A stretch of DNA of 64,000 nt from Lysobacteraceae bacterium. Lineage in GTDB: Bacteria > Pseudomonadota > Gammaproteobacteria > Xanthomonadales > Rhodanobacteraceae. The position numbers were made by a program, and so were the translations under genes. The DNA lies in NCBI GenBank assembly GCA_004143945.1, contig SEHB01000006.1:62001-126000 (forward strand), in the 5' to 3' direction. Under the pieces are notes generated by a model, which saw only the letters and a list, made by a program, of their open reading frames with translations, searched no databases and had not been told where the DNA came from. Shown in pieces: positions 33,675-42,956 of the stretch (position 1 is its first letter; the number at the start of each line of letters is the position of its first letter).

Positions 33675-34906
33675 ATCTTGCACCGGGAGCAACGCGCCGC
33701 ACGCGCGGCCGTAGCGAACTCGACGTGATCGTGGTCGGTGCGGGCGCGGCGGGCGGCGCGCTCGCGCTCGCGCTCGCGCGCGACGGGTTCGAGGTCGCCG
33801 TTGTCGAAGCGCGCGAACCCGCGCCGTGGCGCGCCGGCGACGAGGTCGACCTGCGCGTCGTCGCGCTCGCACCCGACGCGCGCGCACTGCTCGACGACAT
33901 CGGCGCGTGGCCGGCGATCGCCGCCGCGCGCATCGGGCCGTATCGCCAGATGCATGTGTGGGACGCGCTCGCGCCGGGTTCGCTGCATTTCGATGCGGCC
34001 GAGCAGGGCGAGGCCGCGCTCGGCTGGATCGTCGAGAACAAGCTCGTGCAGCATGCGTTGTGGCAGGCGCTCGCGACCGAGGCACGCGTGCGCGTGATCT
34101 GCCCGGCCGAAGTCGATGCGATCGATGACGGAGAGGGGGCGGTCACCGCGGTGATCGCGGACGGCACGCGCCTGCATGCCAGGGTGCTCGTCTCGGCCGA
34201 AGGTGCCGACTCCTCGGTGCGAACGAAACTCGGCATCGCATTCGAGGGCCGTGATTACGGCCAGCGTGCGGTGGTCGCCCACGTCACGACCGAACGCCCG
34301 CACGACGGCACGGCCTTGCAACGCTTCCGGCCCGGTGGCCCGCTCGCGTTCCTGCCGCTTGCCGACGGGCGCTGTTCGATCGTCTGGTCGCTGCCCGACG
34401 CCGATGCCACGCGCATCCTCGCACTCGACGACGCCGCGTTCCGCGCCGAACTCGGCTGCGCGTTCGACTTCCGACTCGGCGCGATCACGGCGACCACGAA
34501 GCGCGCCGCGTTCCCGCTGCGCCTGCGCCTCGCGAAGCGCTTCGTGCACGGCCGCTGCGTGCTCGCAGGAGACGCCGCGCATGTCGTGCATCCGCTCGCG
34601 GGGCAGGGCATGAACCTCGCTTTCCGCGACGTGCGCGCACTGCGCGAGATCCTGCGCGCCGCGCGCGACCGCGGCAGCGACATCGGCGCCGCGCACGTGC
34701 TGCGTCGTTACGAGCGCGAGCGGCGCAGCGAGTCGACGGTGGCGGCGTACGGGCTCGATGCGATCGGGCGCGCGTTCGCATCCGACAGCGCGCCGCTGGC
34801 GCAATTGCGCGGAATCGCGCTTTCGATCGCGGGCCACTTGGGGCCACTCAAGCGGATGCTCGTTGACGCGGCTGGCGGTACGCGGCGCGGTGGCGTCGCT
34901 CCATAG
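33671..34906 (+). CDS. UbiH/UbiF/UbiI (VisC) family FAD-dependent hydroxylase
   Basis: A 411-residue homologue of the preceding gene, with DVIVVGAGAAGGALALALARDG near residue 18 and the FAD motif LAGDAAHVVHPLAGQGMNLAFRD (canonical GDAAH). Pairs ubiH plus visC/ubiI are common in Gammaproteobacteria; the most likely role is C5 hydroxylation of the ubiquinone ring, but UbiF-like C6 activity cannot be excluded. It is translationally coupled to ubiH. It is followed by a 299-base repeat-filled gap. Confidence 0.85.
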   Translation: MNLAPGATRRTRGRSELDVIVVGAGAAGGALALALARDGFEVAVVEAREPAPWRAGDEVDLRVVALAPDARALLDDIGAWPAIAAARIGPYRQMHVWDALAPGSLHFDAAEQGEAALGWIVENKLVQHALWQALATEARVRVICPAEVDAIDDGEGAVTAVIADGTRLHARVLVSAEGADSSVRTKLGIAFEGRDYGQRAVVAHVTTERPHDGTALQRFRPGGPLAFLPLADGRCSIVWSLPDADATRILALDDAAFRAELGCAFDFRLGAITATTKRAAFPLRLRLAKRFVHGRCVLAGDAAHVVHPLAGQGMNLAFRDVRALREILRAARDRGSDIGAAHVLRRYERERRSESTVAAYGLDAIGRAFASDSAPLAQLRGIALSIAGHLGPLKRMLVDAAGGTRRGGVAP

Positions 34907-34940
34907 CGCCCACAGGCGGGAGCCTCATCGAGAGTCACGG

Positions 34941-35151
34941 GCGTGCCCCCTTCTGCCCCTGCGGGGCATCTTCCCCCGCGAGCGGGGGCAGCAGAGTCAT
35001 TCCTTCTCCCGCTTGCGGGAGAAGGTGCCGCGCAGCGGCGGATGAGGGGAGCTCTTGATCTTCGCTGACGGCGCCCAGGAAAGATCAAGATCAAAAGCGT
35101 GCCACCTTCTGCGCCTGCGGGGCATCTTCCCCCGCGAGCGGGGGCAGCAGA
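34941..35151. repeat. Direct repeat of a 55-base hairpin element flanking a REP palindrome
   Basis: Copies at 34941-34995 and 35097-35151 share 53 of 55 bases by eye. The spacer contains the CTTCTCCCGC/GCGGGAGAAG palindrome and a looser inverted pair GATCTT...AAGATC. The close identity suggests recent duplication or ongoing gene conversion. Confidence 0.75.
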
Positions 35152-35199
35152 AGCAGAAGCAGAAGAAGCAGACGCAGAAGCGGAAGCAAGAAGCGGCGC
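35129..35199 (-). terminator. Possible Rho-utilisation tract downstream of tamB
   Basis: 71 bases without T on the plus strand, so the RNA leaving tamB (stop 35206) would be A-free and rich in CUUCUGC repeats. It starts directly after the stop codon. Composition is like the tract downstream of pdxA. Inference only. Confidence 0.3.
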
Positions 35200-35205
35200 T
35201 CGGAA

Positions 35206-38200
35206 TCAGCGCTCGTAGCGGTAGTTGATGCCCGCGCGGTTGCCGGTCGTCGCGTTCTGCGCTTCGAAGTTCCAGCGGCGGTTGAACAGGTACTTGAGGC
35301 TCACGACTTCGCCGGGCGTGAACAGGCCGACGCCGTAGCTGAGGTAGAGCTTGGGTGACAGGTACTTGCCGACCGTGAACGCGGCGCCGCCGAGCGCGGC
35401 GTTGTCGGAGACGCCCGCGTCGACGCCCATGCGCGCGCCGATGCCCTTCGCGAGCAGGTCGCCGCCGGCGCTGCCGAGCGCGCGCGCTGCGGTGCCGAGC
35501 ATGTCGCCTTCGCCGCTCTTGAGGCTCGACAGTGGCTTGCCGGTCACGAGGTAGGACAGCGCTTCGGACTGCTCCATCGTCGGATTCGAGAACACGGTCA
35601 GCACCGGCACCTGCGCGGTGCCGCGCACCTGCAGGCCCGCGGTGACGGTGTCGCCGCCGAAGTCGCCCGACTCACCGAGGATCTTGCGCACCGCGCGGAT
35701 GTCGAGGCCCGGGTTGTCGAGCGCGGTGCCTGCGAACAGCAGGCGCCCGCTTTCGATGTCGAGATCCTGGCCATAGGCCTTGTAGGTGCCGCTCACGTTG
35801 AGCGTGCCGGTGCCGGTCGCGAGCTTGCCGGGCCGCTGGTCGACGCGCAGCTGGCCGCGCACGCGGCCGTCGAGTCCGAGGCCCGCGAGCTTGACCTGGC
35901 GCCCGAGCTTCACGTCGACGCCGACGATGACCGGCAGCGGCGCGCCGGGCCCGGGCTGCTCGGCATCGGTGACGACGACGTCGGGCGACTTCTTCGAGAC
36001 GCCGCCGCCCGGCAGTCGTGCGAGGTCGACATCGGTCTGCGGAATCTCGAGGCTGCCTCCGATGCGGATGTTGTCGGGACCGCGCGCGATCACGAGATCG
36101 GGCGAGATCACCACGCGTGCGGCCGGGATGTCGGCGGCGAGGAAGTTTTCCCCCTTTATGCTCGCTTCGAACGGCGCATCCGGGTCGAGCCCGCCATTGC
36201 CGGACAGCACGAGCGTGCCCTCGCCGGACTTCAGGCGCCCCTCGAGCACGAAGCGCTGCGCGTCCACTGCACGCAGGCTCACGTCGCCGTCGTGCAGGCG
36301 CAAGCCTGCGGTCGGGATCTCGGCCGAGAAATCCTTCAGCGTGAGTGCGCCATCGAGTGCCGGTTCGGCGAGCGTGCCGCCGAAGCGGTAGTCGGCCGCG
36401 AGCCGGCCCTTCGCGTTCGCGACTTCGGGCGTCAGCAGCTCGACGAACGCCAGGCTTTCGAGCACGAGTTCGATGCGGCCCGAGAGCGCCTGGCTCGAGC
36501 CGGGCGGACCCGACAGCGTGAGCTCGCCATCGATGCGTCCGCCGTGGTCGAGCGCTGCGCGCAGCGTCGCGCGCGTGGACTGCGGCGACAGCCGCGCGTC
36601 GAGCGCGAGGCCGTTCCATTCGAGCAGCGGCTGCGCGGCTTCCTCGGGCCATGCCACGCGGCCGCTCGCGGACTGGATCGTCGCCTGCCCGCCGAGTGCG
36701 CCCGCCGCGTCGCGACGGATGTCGCCGCTGCCTTCGAGCATGCCTTCGACGCGCAGTGGCGCATCGGGTGCCGCGAGTCGCGCGAGCAATTCGACCGGGA
36801 GTCGCTCGATGCGATAGCGCGCCGCGAGTGCGCCATCCGCTCCACCTTCGCCTGACAGGCATACGCGTGGTCCGCCGCCGGCGAGGCAGATTTCCTGCGC
36901 GCTGAACCGCTGTCCGTCCCATGCGAGTTGCGCGGGCGCCTCGAGCGCGAGCCGCGGTGCGTCCTTGATCGCGAGGTCGAGCGTGCGCAGGTTGCCGTTC
37001 CAGCGTCCGTCGTCGTGCAGTGCGCCGCCGAGCGCGATCGCGATGTCGGCCGGTGAACCCTTCGCGCTGACCTCGACGTCATGGCGCGCGGCGCTGCCGC
37101 TGGCGTCGAGTTCGAGCGTGTCGAACACGAGGCCACCGCTCGCGAGATCGGTCGCAGTGAGGTCGAGGCGGCCTTGCGGCGGCTGGATCGAATCGAGCGT
37201 TGCGCGCAGGTCGAGCGAGCCGATGTGCGTGTCGCCGAACGCGAGTCGCGTACCGCGCGCAGTCCCCTCGAGCGCGAGCGCGGGCCATTGGCCCTGCACG
37301 CGGAAATCGCCCGCGAGCGCACCGCCCGCGTCGGGCAGCCAGTCGCCGAGCGAAGCGATCGCGAGCGTGACCGCCGCATCGGTGCGGTCGCCACCGCGAC
37401 CGATCACGCCGACCCGGCTCTTGCCCGAAACGAGATCGAGCTTGCCGTCGACGACGTAACCCGGCTCGATCTCGAGGTCGGCGCTGCCGGAGACGGGCCG
37501 CTTGCGCAGCGTACCGCCGAGTTTCGAGAGCAGCAGCGTCGCGTCGGGACCCTGGTCGGTCATCCGGCCGTTGCTTGCGAGCTCGAAGTCGAGCGCGCCG
37601 GGCCAGTCCGCCGCGTACGCGCCCGGATCGAAGCGTCGCGCGTTTGCGACGAGGTCCCAGCCGATCCCCGGTTGCAGCGTGATCGTGCCCTTCGCGTCGA
37701 GCCCGCCGTTCGGTTGCTCCAGCGCGAGCTGGTGCAGCGTGATCGCCTCGGGCGTGCCCTCGAGGCGCAGCGCGATGTCCGAGAGCGCGCCCGGTGGGCC
37801 GAGCGCCAGCGTGCCGGAGGCCTGGTAGCGCTCGGCACTGCCGGATGCGTCGAGCTTGCCGTGCGTCGCGAGCGGCTGCCCGACGAGGTCCGCAGGCAAT
37901 TCGACGCCTTGCCAATCGAGCGCGAGCTGCGCGGATACCGGCTCCGCATCGAGCTGCACGGTGCCGTGCGCGTTCACCACGCCGCTGGCTTCTGGACTTC
38001 GCAGGCTCAGGGCCTCGACCACGAGCCGCTGGCCGTCGAGCGCGTAACGCAGCGTGTCGAGCGACACGCGATGGTCGTTGAGGCCGACTTCGCCCGCGAG
38101 CGTGCCGCTGTCGCGATCGCCGCTGCCTTCGAGCGACAACGCGAGCGCGGCGAGCCTTGCGTCGGGTTGCAGGAGGCGCGGATCGAAGCGCGGGACCTCG

Positions 38201-39015
38201 AGGTGCGCGGTCCACGGGAAGTCGCCCGATTGCGCGAGGTTCGCGACCAGCCGCGCCGGCGTGGGCTGCGTCAGCGAGAGCTCGAGCTGTGCGATGCGAC
38301 CATCGCCACGCGCGCCGAGCGTGCCCGCGTAGTCGACTTGCTGCACGCGCCAGTGGAACCCGAGTTCGCCGTCGCCGGGATAGCCCGGCAGCGCCGACAC
38401 GCTGCCGCGCAGGTCGACGTCGCCGTCGGGCGACTTCAGTGCGAGCGACTGCACCGCGAGCCCTTCGCGCGTCCAGCGACCGACGACATCGAGCGAGTCG
38501 ATGCGCGCCTGTTCGACGCCGTCCTGCGCAAGCGTGGCCCCGGCGACCACGAGGCGGTCGAGCACGATGTCGAGCGGCGCCTCGAGCGAGAACGCGCCCG
38601 CGTCGCGCGAGGGTTCGGTGGACGGCACGCGGGCCAGCGCGACATCGACGCCCTCGACGTCGAGCCGGGTCACGTGCAGTCGCGAAGCCAGCAGTTCGAG
38701 CGGCGCGTACTCGATCTCGACGCGGCGCACCTCCACCTCGAAGCCGGCCTCGGCATCACGGTAGCGCACGCCCTCGAGCGTGACCGGCCCGGCGAGGTGC
38801 CCGGACGAGGTGCCGACTTCGAGCTTGCCCTCGGTCGCGCCGATCGCGCGCGCAAGCGCGAATTGCAGGCCCGACTCCGTACGCAACAGCCAGAGCGCGA
38901 ACGCGGCGAGTAGCAGCAGCAGCGCCGTGAACCCGATCGCGATGCGTCGCAGCAACACCGCGCGTGCGATGCCGCATGCGCGCTTCCCGGGATCGAAGGA
39001 TCGACGGCGCTTCAC
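35206..39015 (-). CDS. tamB: Translocation and assembly module subunit TamB (AsmA/DUF490 family)
   Basis: A 1269-residue inner-membrane-anchored protein: one N-terminal helix (about 23-45), a long beta-helical body of repeating strands with AsmA/VPS13-like character, and a C-terminal DUF490 domain (from about 900) ending GINYRYER. TamB spans the periplasm and works with TamA; recent work on this family supports bulk phospholipid transport to the outer membrane besides help in barrel assembly. It overlaps tamA by 4 bases. Length is typical. Confidence 0.93.
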   Translation of the reverse strand: MKRRRSFDPGKRACGIARAVLLRRIAIGFTALLLLLAAFALWLLRTESGLQFALARAIGATEGKLEVGTSSGHLAGPVTLEGVRYRDAEAGFEVEVRRVEIEYAPLELLASRLHVTRLDVEGVDVALARVPSTEPSRDAGAFSLEAPLDIVLDRLVVAGATLAQDGVEQARIDSLDVVGRWTREGLAVQSLALKSPDGDVDLRGSVSALPGYPGDGELGFHWRVQQVDYAGTLGARGDGRIAQLELSLTQPTPARLVANLAQSGDFPWTAHLEVPRFDPRLLQPDARLAALALSLEGSGDRDSGTLAGEVGLNDHRVSLDTLRYALDGQRLVVEALSLRSPEASGVVNAHGTVQLDAEPVSAQLALDWQGVELPADLVGQPLATHGKLDASGSAERYQASGTLALGPPGALSDIALRLEGTPEAITLHQLALEQPNGGLDAKGTITLQPGIGWDLVANARRFDPGAYAADWPGALDFELASNGRMTDQGPDATLLLSKLGGTLRKRPVSGSADLEIEPGYVVDGKLDLVSGKSRVGVIGRGGDRTDAAVTLAIASLGDWLPDAGGALAGDFRVQGQWPALALEGTARGTRLAFGDTHIGSLDLRATLDSIQPPQGRLDLTATDLASGGLVFDTLELDASGSAARHDVEVSAKGSPADIAIALGGALHDDGRWNGNLRTLDLAIKDAPRLALEAPAQLAWDGQRFSAQEICLAGGGPRVCLSGEGGADGALAARYRIERLPVELLARLAAPDAPLRVEGMLEGSGDIRRDAAGALGGQATIQSASGRVAWPEEAAQPLLEWNGLALDARLSPQSTRATLRAALDHGGRIDGELTLSGPPGSSQALSGRIELVLESLAFVELLTPEVANAKGRLAADYRFGGTLAEPALDGALTLKDFSAEIPTAGLRLHDGDVSLRAVDAQRFVLEGRLKSGEGTLVLSGNGGLDPDAPFEASIKGENFLAADIPAARVVISPDLVIARGPDNIRIGGSLEIPQTDVDLARLPGGGVSKKSPDVVVTDAEQPGPGAPLPVIVGVDVKLGRQVKLAGLGLDGRVRGQLRVDQRPGKLATGTGTLNVSGTYKAYGQDLDIESGRLLFAGTALDNPGLDIRAVRKILGESGDFGGDTVTAGLQVRGTAQVPVLTVFSNPTMEQSEALSYLVTGKPLSSLKSGEGDMLGTAARALGSAGGDLLAKGIGARMGVDAGVSDNAALGGAAFTVGKYLSPKLYLSYGVGLFTPGEVVSLKYLFNRRWNFEAQNATTGNRAGINYRYER

Positions 39016-40835
39016 AGGTCGGGCCCTATCACGATATGCAGTTCGACGCCGCTCGCGCGGTCATCGTTGACCGGCACGCCGAGATCGACGCGCACCATGC
39101 CGACCGGCGAGCGCCAGCGCGCGCCGATGCCGACGCCGGTGCGCTGGCGGTAGTCGTCGAACGTCGTGAACGCGTCGCCGGTGTCGACGAACGCCGCGAT
39201 GCCCCAGTTCGGCTTGAAGTAGTACTCGTACTCGGCGCTCGCGACCGCGAGGAACTTGCCGCCGATCACGAGTTCCTGGCATGGCCGGTTCGGCCGCGCC
39301 GCGCAGCGTTCGAGCGCGAGCGGCACCAGTTCGTCGGGCAGCGGCGTGCCGACCGTCTGGAACGCGTGGCCGCGGATCGAGCGGTCGCCACCCGCGAAGA
39401 AGCGCAGCTCCGGCGGCAGGCTCTCGAAGTCGTCGACGCGGGTCGCGCCGAAGGCGCCGCGCGCGATGAAGCGCGAGCGCTCGCCGATGCCGCGGATCCA
39501 TTTCGCATCCGCGGACACCTGCGCGAAGTCGGTGTCCGACAGCAGCGCCGAGGAACCGGCGCGCGCGGCGAAGGTCAAGGACCAGCCGTCGCGCACGAAC
39601 AACGGGTCGTCGGCCTGCTTGCGCGCGAGCGATGCCTCCGGATAGAGCAGGGTGGTGTCGCCCTGGATGTTCGCGACCTCGAAGTCGCCGGTCAGGAACT
39701 TGAGCCCGAGCGTGCGCGTCCATCCGCGCCAGACGCGCGTATCGGTCGCGGCGAGGCCGAACGTGCGCGAAGTACTCGTGTCGGTGTCTTCGTCGCGGAA
39801 CGTGACGCCGTAGTTGATCGTGTGGTTGTCGGGCCCGGCCAGCGGCACTTCGTATTGCGCGAGCGCGGTCGTGAGCCGCTGCGCGACGATCGCCTCGGTG
39901 CGCAGCTTGTGGCCGCGCCGGTTGAGCCAGCGGCGCTGGATGCCGCCGCGCACGCCGGCGCCGGTGTCGGTGCCAATGAACACGCCGCCGGTGTAGATCG
40001 TGCGCTTCGCGGGCGCGAGCATGACCTTGATCGGCACGACGCCGTCGCGCGCGGCCTCGGTGTCGGGCTGCACCTGCACGATCGAGAAGTAGTCGGCGTC
40101 GATGAGCCGCTGCTGCAGCGCGAGCACGTGGTCCTGGGTGTAGAAATCCCCTTCGCGCCAGGGCACGTAGCGCTGCAGGAAGCGCTCGGGGAACTGGCCG
40201 CCTTCGAACGTCGTCGGGCCGAGCCGGTAGCGCGTGCCGACTTTCCACGCGAGATGGATCTCGGCACCGTGGGTCGAGCGCGTGACTTCGACCTGGTGGG
40301 TGACCAGTTCCGCGTCGAGGTAGCCGCTCGCGAACAGCGCGGCCTGCAGCGCGCCCTTGCTCTTCTCGTAGGCGGCGTGATCGATCGGCTGGCCCTTGGC
40401 CGGCACGAACGCGGCGAGCGCGGCGCGCACGGGTCGCTGGCCATCGGCGTCGCCGTCGAGCCGGATGTCGAGCAGGTTGACGCGCGCGGGTTCGCCCGCG
40501 GCGATCCGCAACACCGAGGTGTAGTCGTCGCCCGACTCGCGCAGTTCGCCCTCCACCGCGGCGTCGTAGTAACCGTAGGGTTCGAGCGCGCTGCGTGCCT
40601 GGTCGATCGCGCGTTCGTGCAGGCGCCTGGCCTGCGATGCGGAGACGTCGCGGTCGGCGTATTGCGCGACTTCCACCGACTCCACCACGGCGTCGCGCAG
40701 CAGCCCTTCGAGGCCTTCGACCTGCAGCGCGATGCGGCCCGCCGATGCGGGCATCGCGACGAACAGCAGCAGCGCGAGCGCGGCACGCAACCGGCGTCGA
40801 TCGGCGACGTCGGGCGGATCGGATTGCGCGTGCAT
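39012..40835 (-). CDS. tamA: Translocation and assembly module TamA (Omp85 family)
   Basis: A 607-residue outer membrane protein: signal peptide ending AMPASA near residue 32, three POTRA domains (to about 270) and a 16-stranded barrel. The Omp85 L6 motif is GGDRSIRGHAFQ, and the final strand ends GVELHIVIGPDL. ATG 40835 is preferred to the GTG three codons upstream. It pairs with TamB and is coupled to it. The 48-residue DUF3096 gene lies 19 bases upstream on the same strand. Confidence 0.93.
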   Translation of the reverse strand: MHAQSDPPDVADRRRLRAALALLLFVAMPASAGRIALQVEGLEGLLRDAVVESVEVAQYADRDVSASQARRLHERAIDQARSALEPYGYYDAAVEGELRESGDDYTSVLRIAAGEPARVNLLDIRLDGDADGQRPVRAALAAFVPAKGQPIDHAAYEKSKGALQAALFASGYLDAELVTHQVEVTRSTHGAEIHLAWKVGTRYRLGPTTFEGGQFPERFLQRYVPWREGDFYTQDHVLALQQRLIDADYFSIVQVQPDTEAARDGVVPIKVMLAPAKRTIYTGGVFIGTDTGAGVRGGIQRRWLNRRGHKLRTEAIVAQRLTTALAQYEVPLAGPDNHTINYGVTFRDEDTDTSTSRTFGLAATDTRVWRGWTRTLGLKFLTGDFEVANIQGDTTLLYPEASLARKQADDPLFVRDGWSLTFAARAGSSALLSDTDFAQVSADAKWIRGIGERSRFIARGAFGATRVDDFESLPPELRFFAGGDRSIRGHAFQTVGTPLPDELVPLALERCAARPNRPCQELVIGGKFLAVASAEYEYYFKPNWGIAAFVDTGDAFTTFDDYRQRTGVGIGARWRSPVGMVRVDLGVPVNDDRASGVELHIVIGPDL

Positions 40836-40854
40836 CACGGCCACGATGCGTCGC

Positions 40855-41001
40855 TTACAGGCGCAGCGCGGGGAACAGTCCGAGCAGGCCGATCACGATC
40901 AGGTAGATCGCGACGACGAGGTTGAGCAGCTTGGGTCGAATCAGGATCAGGATGCCGGCGAGCAGTGCGAGCAGCGGTTGCAGCGACAGGTGCAGGTTCA
41001 T
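40855..41001 (-). CDS. DUF3096 small membrane protein
   Basis: A 48-residue protein, MNLHLSLQPLLALLAGILIL..., with two hydrophobic helices joined by a short RPKLLN turn, the full DUF3096 pattern. Function unknown. Its stop lies 19 bases before tamA, so it may be the first gene of the tam transcript. It is short but clearly conserved in form. Confidence 0.8.
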   Translation of the reverse strand: MNLHLSLQPLLALLAGILILIRPKLLNLVVAIYLIVIGLLGLFPALRL

Positions 41002-41154
41002 CGAAGGGAGTCCATGCCGGGGTCGGGTTCTACGCGGGTGGCGTCCGCAGGCTGCGCGGTGCCCGGGATATATAGCCGTTCGCAACCGAACGGTCCATGA
41101 GCCGCGGGGACACGCGGCTGCCGGTCCTGCCGCGGCGGCAGCCACCTGCGGTGC

Positions 41155-41160
41155 TAGACT
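41155..41160 (+). promoter_or_regulatory. Possible -10 box TAGACT for the ECF sigma gene
   Basis: GCTAGACT lies 20-27 bases before the ATG and is followed by GGAGG at 41171-41175. An identical GCTAGACT occurs ahead of the Ser/Thr kinase gene at 45303-45310, suggesting the two are controlled alike. No convincing -35. Confidence 0.35.
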
Positions 41161-41179
41161 CGCGCGGCACGGAGGCCGC

Positions 41180-41707
41180 ATGACCGATTCCGCACAGGCG
41201 CCGCTCGGTGCCGACGCCATGTTCACGCAGGTCTACGAGCGCCTGAAGGCAATGGCCGGTCGTCGACTCGCGATGGGCGCGCGCGGCACGCTCGAGACCA
41301 CGATGCTCGTCCACGAGTTGTACCTTCGGCTCAGTGGCAACGACGCGCTCGCGTTCGAGCGTCCCGAGCAGTTCTTCGGCTACGCCGCGCGCGCGATGCG
41401 CCATCTGCTCGCCGATCGCGCGCGCGACCGGTTGCGCCAGCGCGCGGGCGGCGACTGGGCGCGCGTGACGCTGACCGGCGCCGACGAGCGACTCGCGATC
41501 GACAGCGCCGAACAGGCGCTCGCGATCGACGAGGCATTGCGCAAGCTCGAGCAGGTCGACGAGCGCGCCGCGCGCGTGGTCGAGCTGATCTGGTTCGCCG
41601 GACTCACGCACGAGCAGGCCGCGTCGACGCTCGGCCTCAATCGCCGCACGATCGAGCGCGACTGGCGCTTCGCGCGTGCCTACCTGAAGTCCGAACTCGG
41701 CGACTGA
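41180..41707 (+). CDS. ECF-like RNA polymerase sigma factor (Sigma70_ECF type)
   Basis: A 175-residue sigma factor of the subgroup that pairs with Ser/Thr kinases. Region 2 is MFTQVYERLKAMAGRRLA...LVHELYLRL and FFGYAARAMRHLLADRARDR; region 4 is ELIWFAGLTHEQAASTLGLNRRTIERDW, a helix-turn-helix. No anti-sigma gene adjoins it. A kinase with the usual companion architecture lies 3.7 kb away (45444). GGAGG gives a strong start. Confidence 0.88.
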   Translation: MTDSAQAPLGADAMFTQVYERLKAMAGRRLAMGARGTLETTMLVHELYLRLSGNDALAFERPEQFFGYAARAMRHLLADRARDRLRQRAGGDWARVTLTGADERLAIDSAEQALAIDEALRKLEQVDERAARVVELIWFAGLTHEQAASTLGLNRRTIERDWRFARAYLKSELGD

Positions 41708-41722
41708 CCCGCTCCGCGGCGA

Positions 41723-42757
41723 TCAGCGCGTGAACGCGGTCGCCGCGAGCAGGCGCCGCGTCTTGCGCGAGGAGCGCGGCCGCTTCGGCGTGGCCTCGCC
41801 GGCATCCGCGTCGTGGCGCTGCTGGCGCGTGGCGACGATCAGGCCGAGCGCGTCGAATGCATTCACGACATCGAACACGTCGGCCATGTGCGCCTTCGCC
41901 GACGCGGCGATCCGGTGCAGCGGTGCGTCGCGCATCAGCGTGAGCGCGATGCGGTGCTGCTTGCGGTAATCGGGGTCGAGCGCGAACCAGCGCTTGAGGC
42001 GGTAGTTCGCACTCGGGTCGAGATGGTCGGCGAGCCAGCCGTTCGAGCGCAGCAGCGCATTGAGCCAGCGCAGGCGCGCGAGCGGGCGCGCGGGCAGCTG
42101 CTTGCGCAACTCGGCCAGTTGCGTGCCGCCGACGCGCCGGCGTTCGCGGCCGACCACGGGTTCGAGGAAGTAGGGCTCGAGGTCGGCCATGCGCGCCTTC
42201 GTGTGGAAGGTATCGGTGACCGGATCGATCAGCAGCGCCTGCAGGCCGGGTCGTTCGAGCAGCACCGCGCCACGTTGCAGCAGCGACTCGAGGTCGGTGC
42301 ACGGCCTGACCCGCTGGATGTCGATGAAGCATGCGCGCGTCGAGTTCGGGTCCGTGCGTTCCTCCACCTTGCGCACCAGCGGTTCGATGATGCGTTCGGT
42401 CACGCCGACGTCGACGAGGCGCCGCGGCGCGGGCCGCTTGACGTTGCCGACGTGGTTGAGCAGGCCGACCAGCGCCTTGGCGCTGAGCGGACGGTGCAGC
42501 ACGAGCTCGGCGCCGAACACGTCGTCGCCCGGCGTGGCGAGCACGGCGAAATGGCGGCCTTCGTCGAGCGCGCGCACGCGCGCGCAGCGTCCACCGAAGT
42601 CGGACAGGTCCGACAGCACGAAGTCCACCTCATCGTCTTCGGTCGCGAACGACCACGCGTGGTCGAGGTGCGCCTGCGTCGCGCGCAGGAACGTCGCGAT
42701 CTCGGCGGCTTCGGCGGGCGAGACGCCGGGGGTGACCAGCTGCTTGCGAAGTTTCAT
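41723..42757 (-). CDS. Conserved protein of unknown function
   Basis: A 344-residue soluble protein with no signal peptide or membrane helix. Motifs include GDDVFGAELVLHRPLSAKALVGLLNHVGNVKRP, RACFIDIQRV, YRKQHRIALTLMRDAPLHRI and a basic C-terminal tail (KRPRSSRKTRR). I do not recognise the family. A GATAAT hexamer (minus strand, 42806-42811) 50 bases upstream is a plausible -10. It is convergent with the sigma gene (15-base gap). Confidence 0.7.
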   Translation of the reverse strand: MKLRKQLVTPGVSPAEAAEIATFLRATQAHLDHAWSFATEDDEVDFVLSDLSDFGGRCARVRALDEGRHFAVLATPGDDVFGAELVLHRPLSAKALVGLLNHVGNVKRPAPRRLVDVGVTERIIEPLVRKVEERTDPNSTRACFIDIQRVRPCTDLESLLQRGAVLLERPGLQALLIDPVTDTFHTKARMADLEPYFLEPVVGRERRRVGGTQLAELRKQLPARPLARLRWLNALLRSNGWLADHLDPSANYRLKRWFALDPDYRKQHRIALTLMRDAPLHRIAASAKAHMADVFDVVNAFDALGLIVATRQQRHDADAGEATPKRPRSSRKTRRLLAATAFTR

Positions 42758-42805
42758 GGACGCATCCGGCGGGCGAGGCTTCAGGGGGAGCGCAGCCGCC
42801 GGGCC

Positions 42806-42811
42806 ATTATC
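42806..42811 (-). promoter_or_regulatory. Possible -10 box GATAAT for the unknown gene at 41723
   Basis: The plus strand reads ATTATC inside CCATTATCCTTTTC, a rare AT patch in the divergent region 42758-42956. On the minus strand it gives AAAAGGATAATGG about 50 bases before the ATG. Confidence 0.35.
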
Positions 42812-42956
42812 CTTTTCGGCGTCGCGGAAAACGTGCGCGGCATCGCAGCTGGACGGCAGCCGGCGTCGCGAAAGGACCGTTCGCGGCCGAATGGAGCGCG
42901 ATCGCTTGCAGTCGTGCGCGTCCGGCCGGATCATCGGCCGGCAAGCGGAGCCTGCC

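Larger units (their letters stand above)
34907..35205. other. Repeat-filled gap between convergent ubi and tam genes
   Basis: No gene. Two copies of a 55-base element (34941-34995 and 35097-35151) differing at only two positions; each contains a CCCCCGC-GA-GCGGGGG hairpin. Between them lies a perfect palindrome (CTTCTCCCGC TT GCGGGAGAAG, 35003-35024) of the type found across many proteobacterial genomes. After the second copy comes a T-free GCAGAAG-rich tract (35129-35199). Confidence 0.8.
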
